Below the pieces are notes generated by a model. The model made no database searches and was not told the origin of the DNA. It saw nothing but the letters and a program-made list of their open reading frames with translations. Both the position numbers and the translations under genes were made by a program. A DNA stretch of 64,000 bases from Marsupella aquatica (Eukaryota; Marchantiophyta), in assembly GCA_973895155.1 (NCBI GenBank), contig OZ316898.1, positions 19,096,001 to 19,160,000 of the forward strand, read 5' to 3'. Numbering within the stretch: the first letter of the stretch is position 1; each line of letters opens with the position of its first letter. Shown here in pieces: positions 22,904 through 33,190 of the stretch.

Positions 22904-24530
22904 TTACACCATCACCGGCCTTCCCATGTACTGCTGGGGGGGAGCTTGCGGTGGCTGGTTATACACCTGTCTCACACCTGCGTAACCTGTTTGTCCAAAC
23001 AAACCACAACAACAGATGTATGTAAGAAGCCGCCCAGGGAGCACTGACCTCGTGCTGAATGGCGGGCTGAATGGTGGATGGATACAAGCCAGCTTTAGGG
23101 TCCCATCGAAGCCCCAGGGCAGACCTCATGTAAGTCATTCAACAGCAAGAAGAGTCAAGCAAAATCGGAGGACGAGGAGTGATGAGCGGCAGGGCGCACG
23201 CACCGAGTGCGGGGTTTATGCCACGATTATTGAGCTCGCGATAAACTTGACATACGGAGCACATCAGGCAACAATAGTCAGTCAAGCAATCTCCGCAAGG
23301 CTTGGCAGGGAGACCGAACTTTCGACGCAGGAGCCCTCGGTACAAACATGTGTAAGCGAAACCGCATCCGGTATGGTACTGGAGGCAACAGTAGAAACAA
23401 CAACCCGTGCCGAATGCTGCTCGCCCAAAACCACATTTCCCACACGAGTTCATGTTAGCAGACTTCCACATGGTTATACTCCTGAAACCATCCAACAAAG
23501 CAGTACACAAATGTTGGTGCTACTGCCTAGCTAGGATGTCACCCGCCTCCCAGGATCTCGAGGGCATACACAAGCTGTTGCACTTGAATCGTCCCTCTCA
23601 GCTAATTGGATCGAGTAAGGGATTCCTCGGGATGACGAGATGAAGCGTCACACCATATAAAGGAGACCCTCACGATTTAAGTCCAGTACTACAGGTAATC
23701 TACCCGGTAAAACAGATATGGATTTCTCTATCCTAGCTGAGACAGTGGGAAGGGGTCAATTTTTGGGAGACACAGGAGATTAGGAGACAACTTACATGTG
23801 GTGCCTTCAGAGAGTATCTCAACATACCGTCCGATCAAGATACAAGTACACCAGTGTCCCAAGAAACCTGTAACGATTGAAAGGCCATATCAGAAATAAA
23901 CCATATACTAAGATGAACATCATATTTTGAGTCTTAAATCGAGGACCGACCATCTCGCAACTCCAAATCCTCTCTCTGGAACTCAAATTGTGTGAACACT
24001 GGTGATTATGATGCTGGTGGTGCGAATTGTGAGATGTAGAAGCTGAACGCTTTTCTAACCTCGGCACTTCAAATTTTTCCAACCTTATCTCGCAAAGATC
24101 AGACCAAATTAAGGATTGAAGCGAGATATTAGAAGTCGGAATTAGTTGAATCTAGCTTAAGACAATGAAATAGCGTGAACTTCCGATCCATTGGTTTCAA
24201 CTGCACCTGGCCTGATCCACTGTTTAGGACGAAAATTGAACACTTCGGCTTTATATACGACTGTGAGTTCTGGAAGTTTTTCGTATATTAATATATAGTA
24301 TTATCCACATTCATAATGCTGTAAACAGCTTCGAAAGCAAGAGGAAGAAGAATTCAATGAAGTATCTCTGATTTTCTTCGTGTCCATAATACATGTCGCA
24401 AGCAGACGGGTGAAAGCGACTATCGAAAGATGGAAGGCTTACATATTTTGAGGTCCTCAAAGCATCCACACAACCCTGTGGACCACTGGCCACTGTTTGG
24501 AGGAGGGAATGTTTGAATGGGATATGCCAT
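22904..24530 (-). CDS. PLAC8 family protein A (PCR/CNR type), diverged motif
   Basis: Four exons on the minus strand: 24530-24443, 23867-23796, 23416-23204, 22986-22904 (TAA 22904-22906), 456 nt and 151 residues. All three introns are GT-AG and each interrupts a codon after its first base. The start is MAYPIQTFPPPN, followed by the family signature WSTGLCGCFED. PLAC8 proteins are small Cys-rich membrane proteins linked in plants to metal (Cd, Zn) transport and organ size control. The second exon reads CFLGHWCTC where the family usually has C(C/L)xxxxCPC, so the Pro is lost. Exon 3 begins SFGTG where copy B has SCGSS. The core CGDCLTDYCC...CQVYREL is kept. The C-terminus (YMGRPVMV) is four residues longer than B. 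The frame is intact but the changed motif may alter its role. Confidence 0.85.
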
Positions 24531-25210
24531 CTCTACTGGCTGCTCGCCTGCTTGCTTGCTTGGTCTGTCCCTAACCTACCAAATTGCTACTCCCCCTGCC
24601 TTCCGAGTCCAGACGACCTGTCGACCGATCTCTAGTACCGCAGTGATAAGTTGTGATCCGAAGCAGCTTGGACAGAGAGATCGATACAGATAGTGAGGAG
24701 TTGTGACAAAGCACCTTAGATATGTACCAGCCCCGAGCTGGCACTGCCGCTACACAGTTCCCGCTCATCATTGATTTACTCGTGTGATTGCGGATCTCTG
24801 GGCGACGTTTCCCGGGTATCTACGCACGCACCCCAAAAGTAAAATGTCGAGCAACTTGTCCGTTCTCGCAAAAAATTGAGCATCGTATCTATCTGGTAGG
24901 AATTTGCGGTCATGCCATGTCCGTATCGATAGAGCATGAGCGGTAGGCGCCGGATCATAGTGCGATAGAGAATTATAGGTCGATACAATTAAGTAATTCT
25001 GTTGACCTGGTTCTTCCGATACCTTCGTGCCAAATCCCTCCACTGGTGGCCGAGATTCCACACTTCAATCCGACAGTTGAGTACAGTCGAAAACAAAATT
25101 CAGATCATACGATACGTGAGCCGGAGAAGGAAAGGAAAAATGACCACCAGGGTGGACAACGATCCTTCCACGATGAGTGCTGTACTGTAAGTTCTCAGAC
25201 TCCCCGAGCT

Positions 25211-26954
25211 CAGACGGTCGCTTGGCACGCACGATGCGATGTCCCTTTCGTCAATTGGACAACTTTACAGTCATGTGAGATTGGACGAGACTGGACTACT
25301 ACTGGAGAGAAGCAAGGGAGCTGGCTCGGATCAAGAGTCTCAGACAGTCAAGGCAGGAGCAAACTTCAATGAGGAATGTAGCAAGAGTGAAACTGACCCC
25401 ACGAGGATACTGTTGGACCCAAGGAGCTAAGACCGGCTCTGGTTGTGGACCTGCAAATAATGGGAATGCCAAGTTGACAGTTCTGGCCCCATGGGGTGTA
25501 GCAGTACAATCGTGGCATTATCTAGTCTGAATGAATGATGCTGGCCACTGGTGATGTCATAGCTAGGGCCGTTATATTAGTTTTCTATAAGACTTAGATT
25601 TAAAAGAAGTTGGTGGCAGTTTTCACTGTTTTGGGGTCACCAATTAGATATGATTCGGGCCATCCATCACGGAGAATCTCCAAGAAGTGATCAGGGCCAT
25701 CTATTGGGGAGAAACATCCATATTTTGGGTAGAAATTGGGGAGACACTGCTCTTGTTCACTTTTAAAATGTTGGGGACACTTTTCAACGTTATCTTGTAC
25801 TGATCCTATGTGGAAAGGATTTTGCCCAATTTTTCCTTATTCAGAGTACATTCTTGTCCCACATTATAGGTTCCCTGTCTTGGAGTTCTCTTCTTGTGGT
25901 ACCTTGGAACATTCTTATTTTGAGTCATTTGCATTAAACCTGAATCCACAAGTTCTTCATATTAAGATATATTTTTGTCAGAGCTAGAAAGACACTAGCC
26001 CAAGAATACCTTGACATTCAAATGGAGTGGGTCCTCAACCTGTCCTAGTTTTAGCAATTCACGCCAACATGGGTTGCTCGGCTTAGATTTACAAGACCTA
26101 CTGGGCCATAAAAGGATTTCAAAATCATAAAAGGGTTTCAAAATCACTTTAACCCCTTACACTATTTAGGGTGACTGTAAAATGGCCCTCCAATTTGCTT
26201 TGCTGAAAAAAGCTAACAAGTGCCCGCAATGTCTTGTAAAGTCACCCTTATTATCAAACTACTATAATACTTGATCCCGCATTTTTGTAGTATCATTCCT
26301 TTACAAAAGTGAGTTTGGGCAGAATGATCAGAGGCCATTCGATCAACTGGTGTTTATTCCCAATTGTTTGATTAAAAAATAGACCCCCTCCATTCACTCT
26401 CCTGCTTTGTTAGCCACAGAAAGGTGAGGATACCTATCCTCAGTCCTTGAGAGTATTGTACACTCTGGCATGGTGAGCTCGCTTTCCCATGACCTTGACG
26501 GGGACCTTGATCATCGTGTTGCCGCAAGTGTTGTGCAAGAAGTGCACTCCTCATTTATTTATTCCTTTGCACACTATTTGATTTCACTCTTTTTCTTCTT
26601 AAGATTAGTAACAAGTACAGTACTCTTTTGGAGTGTTTGGTTTCACTCTATTTTTTTCTAAGGATTGATTTTATTCTTTGAAGGAAAGACACACGGTGAA
26701 ACTCTCCAACAACACAAGGCAACTTACCGATGTTCTTTTTCTAGATACTCTTTCTTTCTAGCATTCCTAGGTAACAACTTCAATTTTTTTGTAACAAAGG
26801 ACACATGGCCAAGTTACTCCAACAAAAGTTGCAACCCAGCTGTTTTTTTTAGGAGGGGTGAAGGGTTTCTGTTTTCTTGGGGAAAGTAACCTTTTTTTTT
26901 CTAATGGTCTAAATTTGTTTTTAGCCTATGATAATAAGTTGTTTAGGGTTGGTT
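25211..26954. other. Intergenic DNA between the PLAC8 copies
   Basis: No gene supported. The ORFs at 25239-25430, 26470-26661 and nearby have no recognisable motif. A short direct repeat TTTCAAAATCA occurs at about 26117 and 26137. Confidence 0.45.
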
Positions 26955-27295
26955 ATTGCAGAGGCAAAGATAGGGACATGAGGGCAAGATGTCCAGGAGA
27001 GGGCAAGATGTTCAAGCGAGGGAAAGATGTTGAGGTGAGGGGAAGATCTGGAGGTGAGGGCAAGATGTCAAGGAGAGGCAAATATGTCGAGCAAAGGGAA
27101 AGTTGTCAAGCAAAGGGCAATTAAGATGTCGAGCTGAGGGCAAGTGTCAAGGTGAGGCAAAGATGTTGAGGAAAGTGTAGATGTTAAGTGATACAAAGAT
27201 GTCGAGACAAGGCCAAAATGCAAAAGGCGAGTTTAGATGTAGAGATGATGCAAAGATGTGGGGGTGAGGCAACATTGTCAAGGTGAGGGCTCAAT
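26955..27295 (+). repeat. Purine-rich minisatellite, second locus
   Basis: Diverged units of GGCAAGATGTC(A/G)AGG(A/T)GAGG type, about fourteen copies. It is the same family as 9239-9720 but with GGG in place of AAA runs. Confidence 0.75.
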
Positions 27296-28019
27296 ACTGC
27301 CAACTTACAACCATTAGGTGAGGCTCAATCTCACCTGTGTGATGCACTGAAGTGTTTTCATTTGAAAATAAAATGGGTCAATGTCGCTGAGAGGAAGTGT
27401 TGTTGAGAGTAATTGTTTTCAACAGAATTGAAAGTGTTGTGGTTGCGAGATGATTGTATTTGAATAGTAGATCTTAAAAGTACCCTCAAACAAAAAAATT
27501 GCTGAGAAATATAGTTGAGTGGAAATCTTTTTCAAAAGCAAAAGTGATGATGCACGGAGGTGTTTTCATTTGAAAACGTTGTTGTAGTCTTGAAAATCTT
27601 GCTTAATTTTGGTACCACATTGTTGGTAAAAAAACAGCACATATATATAGACCATGGCAACTAAGGGCAGAAGTTTGATTCTTTTCATTTTTTCTTTTCA
27701 AAAAGGCGGGGCTGGAGCCCAGAACACAACCGAAGGATGAAAGGCCGCCCACCGGGGGGGGGGGGGGAGCCCAGAGGTCCAACCCAACCAGGCACAAAAG
27801 GGCAGAAGTTTGACTAAAGGGGAAGCAAAATAAGCCATTATAGGGGGCAGAGGAGGGAGACATAGAATGAATGACCTATATATAAATGTCTAAACAATGG
27901 GAGAACCAATTTAATGGTGGGCCAACCCAATGCAAAGAGAGAGGGTGGGGGATGATTTTCCATGAAATTCAATCCCCACCTTTCCAAAATAAATGCAATG
28001 TGGGAGGGGCCGGCCCAGG
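27296..28019. other. Gene-free stretch with a poly-G run
   Basis: A G14-type run lies at about 27756-27769 after CCGCCCACC. The ORF on the minus strand across it (27603-27863) owes its Pro-rich part to that run and is not called. Confidence 0.5.
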
Positions 28020-28256
28020 GCTAGTAAGGGTGAATAGACGTACAATTCTCCTTGACATCTAGCTTTCCCTCACCTCTACATCTTTGCCTCTCATCTTGCC
28101 CTTGTCTCAACATCTTGCCCTTGCCTCAACATCTTGCCTTCACCTTAACATCTTCCCCCTCACGTTTTTCCCTCTCCTCGACATCTAAGTAGCCCTCTCC
28201 TCGATATCTAGCCCTCACCTCAGAATCTTTCGTGCAACGCAGGGGCATTGGGCTAG
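28020..28256 (-). repeat. Inverted minisatellite bounded by ACTAGCCC ends
   Basis: Read on the minus strand, the unit starts ACTAGCCCAATGCCCCTGCG, then TTGCACGAAAGAT, continues with GAGGTGAGGG/GATGT-type repeats and ends TTACTAGCCC. The same start module precedes the array at 9239. Opposite in direction to the array at 26955. This looks like a small mobile or amplified unit; I cannot assign it to a superfamily. Confidence 0.55.
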
Positions 28257-29101
28257 TCATATATATAACCTACCTTCTTGACAGAATTTAAGTATGGACA
28301 ACGGCCAATGCCTTCCATTATAGTGCCCCAAGGTCTGACTGGTAAAGTCACTCTTATTATCATATATATAATGGACCTGCCTTCCTGACAGAATCTAAGA
28401 ATGGACAATGGGCGAGTGCCTTCCATTATTTATCACAATGCCTTCCATTATTTATCACAATTTGACTGTACAAGAATTCTTATTGGACCCATGACTGTGT
28501 ATCAGGATAATTTTCACAGCCATTGGCCCAATTTCTCCTAAACAACACGAGGTGAAAGCGCGCCCATCCATCTGTCCATTAAAATAAAACGGGGAGGCAG
28601 GAGGTGTTGACTATGGAGATGGTATCTGTCACGATTGACACTTTAATAGAAATGAACTTGGGTCCTTGGAATGGTGTACAGTGAATCAGCTATCATTCAA
28701 TGATATCAGCCTCACAGTTACCTGCATCTTGACAACCTCATTGACATTTGGCTGGGAGATTTTGGCTACCTCACCGACCAATGCGCACATTCGGATGGTA
28801 CTCTGGGTTGTGGATCGAGTCTTGCAAAATGCTGTTGGTGAGGGTCACCGAGTTGAGCAAGTCAAATTAAACAAGAACTTGTCGGGTTGAAACAAATGTA
28901 AGCTGCCCACTGAAATGTACAAACTTTATTTCATATGATTTGGATTACACACTCCCAATGAAACAAAACACAGACTCCCACTATAGCCGTACTTCACTAC
29001 TCTATGTCAATGAAATAGACCAGCATGGGAAATAGCTTTTGCCTTTTCCCATATTTGTTGTGAGGTAGCACACGTTGGACACATCATACCCTCAACCCTC
29101 G
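28257..29101. other. Gene-free stretch with two nested duplications
   Basis: An imperfect repeat (about 28258-28325 and 28361-28430) shares GACAGAATxTAAGxATGGACAA and GCCTTCCATTAT. Inside it TGCCTTCCATTATTTATCAC is doubled in tandem with a 22-base period (28417-28460). No gene supported. Confidence 0.6.
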
Positions 29102-29711
29102 GCCCGGTTTGACCTTGCCCGTCAAACTGGCCGAAAACTCCGGCAAAACGACAACCCGGCACCCGAGTTTGGGAGCGGTCGAGGCCGGGTTCGGGCGAGG
29201 GTTCGGGAGAGGTCCGGGCCGGGGTAGGGGGGGGGAGCCAGTCTGGGGGGAGGGAGCTGGTCCAGGGGGGTCGGGGGAGCCGGTCCAGGGGGGGGGGCTG
29301 GTCCGTGGGGGGTTTGGGGGAGCCGGTCTGGGTGTGGGGGGAGCGGGTTCGGGAGAGGTCTGAGAAGTGTCCGGGGGAGTTCGGGAATTGTTCCGGGGGG
29401 TCCAGGGGGAGGTGGGGAAGGGTCCGGTCTGAGTTCGGGAGAGGTCTGGGCCGGGATCGGGGGGAGGGGGGGGGGTGAGGGGGGTGAGCCCGGGGAGCCG
29501 GTCCGGGTGTGGGGGGGGGGGGGGAGCCAGTTCGGGAGAGGTTTGGGAAGTGTCCAGGGCTATCCGGGAATTGTCCAGGGGGGGTCTGGGGGGGTCCTGG
29601 GGGAGTCGGGAGAATCTCAATGAATATGCGTCAAACTTCCAGTTTTAGGGCCGTCATTTGACGGTTACGTGCCCGGCAAGGCCTCAAGTTGCCAGTCAGG
29701 TTAAACCGAGG
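29102..29711. mobile_element. GC-rich MITE-like element, longer relative
   Basis: It starts GCCCGGTTTGACCTTGCCCG and ends with TTTGACGGTTACGTGCCCGG and then CAGGTTAAACCG, matching in order the ends of the 18901-19247 insertion. The inside is a long G-rich tandem of GGTCCGGG/GGGGGAGCC-type units that probably expanded by slippage. No clear target duplication is visible. The Pro-rich minus-strand frame across it is an artefact. Confidence 0.6.
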
Positions 29712-29989
29712 GGCTCATACTGGTGACTGAATTCAATTGATAAGTCAAACTACTTTATGGAGTTGTCAGCCCAACTTATCAATAAATGTTCCTGATGTAT
29801 TTCTTGCAACAACTGATGAATGCATACATACAAAACAAACAAAAATGCCCTACTTATGTGTGGTCTAGCTACAATGTTTTACAGTTTAGTTAGGGTGCAT
29901 CTGCGCATATGAATATTGCATTTTTGCACATTTACAACCAAAATCCTCGTTATAGTAAGGGACTATATTATGGCAGACGCTTCTCACTC
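29712..29989. other. Gene-free AT-rich stretch
   Basis: Nothing recognisable between the GC-rich element and the second PLAC8 segment. Confidence 0.4.
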
Positions 29990-32900
29990 CCCATTCCCTA
30001 ATTTTTTATCTAGACCGAATCGCCATTCAGCATTCGATCATTGTCAATCTCAGACTTCGAACTCCAATCATGAAATTAATGTGAAACTGCTGTCCACATT
30101 GGAATAGGGACGACGATCAACACAGGGGGTAGAGCAACCGGAGCAGAAACTCTCGGCATTCCCGGCGAAATTTTCAATAACTTAGGAGGAGTCTAGGTCT
30201 ACAAATACTCGACGACTGAGACGACGATCTAGCGATCCAACTGAAAAGACGATCGAAACGACCTAGACTATCGAACCACAGCGAATTTTCAAGGACTGGT
30301 CGATCATCAACAAATCCAATTATAGGTTTTGCAGTGTCATACTGCTCCTTCTATTCTGGGGACACTTATAACATTCGCCGTCAGTTTTCGGTGAGGGAGC
30401 GGGACTAGAATGATGTTACAGCAGGTGCTTCAAGGCCGATCACACACATTTCTGAAAGTGAAGCAGATCATGCGGCGAGCAGCTGCGTTGAGTTCGGAGT
30501 ACACGGTGAGTTGAAGTATATTCATTTGTCTCGATCGTCCTTGAAAACAATGAAACAGGTTCAAAGTCATTACACCATCACCTTCCCATGTACTGCTGCG
30601 GGGGAGCTTGCGGTGGCTGCTCATACACATGTTTCACACCTGCGTACCCTGCTTGTCAACACAAACCACAGCAGATGTACGTTAGAAGCCGCCCAGGGAG
30701 CACTGAAGACGCATTGAATAGTGGATACATACTGCAGGCCCGCTCTGGGATCCCATCGAAGCCCCATGGCAAACCTTATGTACGTCAACAGCAAGAAAGC
30801 AATCTCGGAGGAAGAGGAAATGTGAGGCAGGGCACACGCACCGAGTGCAGGGTTTACGCCGCGGTTTTCGAGCTCGCGGTAAACTTGGCAGACGGAGCAA
30901 GTGAGGCAACAATAATCAGTCAAGCAATCTCCGCAAGGGCTGGCAGGGAGACCGAACTTTTGACGCAGGCGCCCTCGGTAGCCACATGTGTAAATGAAGC
31001 CGCATCCGGTACAGGACTGGAGGCAACAGAAGAGACAACAACTCGAGCCGCATGCTGCATCCAACACCAAAATTCATATTAGCAGACGTACACAATATCA
31101 TACTTCTGAAACCATTCAACAAAGCAGTCCAAAAAAATGTTTGATACTATAACCTTGGAAGGGCATATAGATGTAGACTGCGGCTGCTGCAATTGAATCA
31201 TCCCGAGCTAATTGGATCGAGTAGGGAATTTCTCTGGCTGACGAAAGGAAGCGCATATCAAGGGAGACCCTTACCGGTTTTTCTATTTCTCAACAGAACT
31301 TTCTTCCAACTGTACCATTTTGGCTCGTTTTCCCAAACTTGATAGTTATGTTCTTGCACTCGTAGAGACGCTTTGATTACATTTTAGACAGAATGATCTA
31401 AACGATATTACAAGCAAAACCCTGGTATTTGTCGAAGATATGGATTTAACTCTACTAAGAGGTCTCAAACACTAGGAAGCGTGGGTTCGGGTGAGACCCG
31501 GGAGAGTAGGACACAACTTACATGTGGCGCCTTGATCGATGATCTCAACATAACGTCCGATCAAGACACAAGGACACCAGAATCCCAAGCAACCTGCACG
31601 TATTGAAAGGCTAATATGTCAGTAATAGACCAAATAATAAGATGCAATTACTTCATATTGTTTATCATAAATCCAGGGCCGACAAATATTCCAACTCCGA
31701 TCCAATCCTCGGAATGTACTCACATTGTGTGAAAACTGGTGATCATGATGCTGGTAATGCGAAGTGTGATCTATAGCAGTTAGCTTCGTTTCAACCGATT
31801 CCAGCTAACAGAAATTCTGATCTAATGGCAGCCTCTTTCAATATTTCCAACCGTCCTCTTCGTCTCGCCAGGTTTCTGCTAAATTCTTGGTAGACGTTGC
31901 ATGCAGTTCTCATTTCGAAGACTAATCTCTATTCATACATGAGCTATGATCTAAGCGAGAAACAAGAGCATCACAAATGTGCTAACTATCACAATGCGCC
32001 TCTATCTGCTGGGTAGGACGAAAATCTGACACTTAGGTTCTATATGTATGCTACAGTCGTGGTTGGTCTTCTTCACATTCCTAATGTCGTAAACAGCTTA
32101 GAAACTAAGAGGAAGACGAACGCAATCTCGGACTTTCTCCGTCTCCATAAGAAATGTCGCAAGCACACCGGTAAAGCGATTTTTGAAAGGTGGAAGGCTT
32201 ACATGATCCAACGTTCTCGAAGCATCCACACAACCCTGTGGACCATTGGCTACTGTTCGGAGGAGGGAATGTCTGTACGGGGTATGCCATCTCGGCGTGC
32301 CTGCTTGCTTGCTTACTTCCTTCTCGTCTGTCTGTATCCTGATAGCTACTCGCCCTGCCTTCGAGTCAAGGGTAGCTGGTCGACTGATCCCTAGTACTGC
32401 AGTAATATGTACTGATCTGAAGCAACTTGGACAGATAAGTAGTGATCTGAAGCAACTTGGAAAGACAGATAGATCGAGAGGATTCGAGCTGGAGCACCTC
32501 AAATATCTACCAATCCCGAATTTGCATTGGCCCACTACAAGGATTCCCGCTGATCGATAAACTTCATAAATGCCTGCTGCGATTGGCAAAGCTCTGCAGG
32601 GCCGGGCTGACCGTTTCCCGGAAATTCTACGCGCTCGATCAAGCTCTAAAGTCAAATGTCGAGCCACTTGTCCGTTCTCGCCGGCACAAGTTGGTGAGAG
32701 TCATATACTCATATCTATCCGGTTGGACCGACTCTACAACCCACCATGGCGGGATCCTTCCCCCAGGAGCGAGAAAGTCGTCGACTGTGCCAGTGCCAAA
32801 AATTCACACAACTCATCTCCAGCCGGCAAAAACAACATCCTCATACCCTTACTGCTCCAACAGTTCAATCTGGAATCTACGGTCATGCCATGTCCCTATG

Positions 32901-33190
32901 AATAGAGCACGAGCGGTAGCGCTGGATCAGAGTCCGAGCGAGAATCGGGGGTCGATACAGTAGTAAGTAATTCTTGTAACCTGCTTCTTCCGAATTCTAC
33001 GTGCCAAATGCCCTCACGTACTGGTAGCCGACGTTGCAGACATCATTTCTGCAGCTGCGTACTGTCGAAAACAAAATGCAGATACGTTACACGAGCCTGA
33101 CAAGGGGAAAGTCCACAGGATGAGCAGGATTGACGATGTTCGTTGCACGATGTAAAGTCATTTCTCAGAGTCCCCGAGCTTCCAATGCTG
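29990..33190 (-). repeat. Segmental duplication, copy B (PLAC8 B segment)
   Basis: This is the partner of 22240-25210, same orientation, starting about 7.7 kb to the right. It includes PLAC8 B and both flanks. Limits are approximate because similarity fades gradually. Confidence 0.8.
30578..32290 (-). CDS. PLAC8 family protein B (PCR/CNR type), canonical motif
   Basis: Four exons on the minus strand: 32290-32203, 31593-31522, 31054-30842, 30648-30578 (TGA 30578-30580), 444 nt and 147 residues. The introns are GT-AG, with the same phases as copy A. Domains in order: MAYPVQTFPPPN, WSTGLCGCFEN, the hallmark CCLGFWCPC (CCxxxxCPC) at about residues 30-38, GRYVEIIDQG, a Cys-rich hydrophobic stretch (SCCLFCCLQSCTGCGF), then CGDCLTDYCCLTCSVCQVYREL and NPALGYAG, ending PPQAPPQQYMGR. 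Length and order fit plant PLAC8 proteins, which sit in the plasma membrane and are tied to Cd resistance or cell number control; the substrate here is inferred only. The third intron could alternatively contain an extra exon (30711-30774), but direct joining keeps phase best. Confidence 0.9.

Larger units (their letters stand above)
22240..25210 (-). repeat. Segmental duplication, copy A (PLAC8 A segment)
   Basis: This segment and 29990-33190 match along their length in the same orientation: exons, introns, and upstream and downstream flanks (for example the GTCGAAAACAAAAT stretch at about 25087 and 33065, and GATCATCAACAAAT at about 22605 and 30302). Introns have diverged more than exons. 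Limits are approximate. Confidence 0.8.

Noticed and set aside
23016-23534. 172-codon + strand ORF over PLAC8 A, and its counterpart 30588-31082
   Set aside because: Antisense to PLAC8 exons 3-4; the minus-strand model has family motifs and splice sites.
29084-29620. 178-codon Pro-rich ORF on the minus strand
   Set aside because: Read through the G-rich tandem interior of a MITE-like element; no domain.
32098-32667. 189-codon minus ORF overlapping PLAC8 B exon 1
   Set aside because: Different frame from the exon with the PLAC8 start; no domain.
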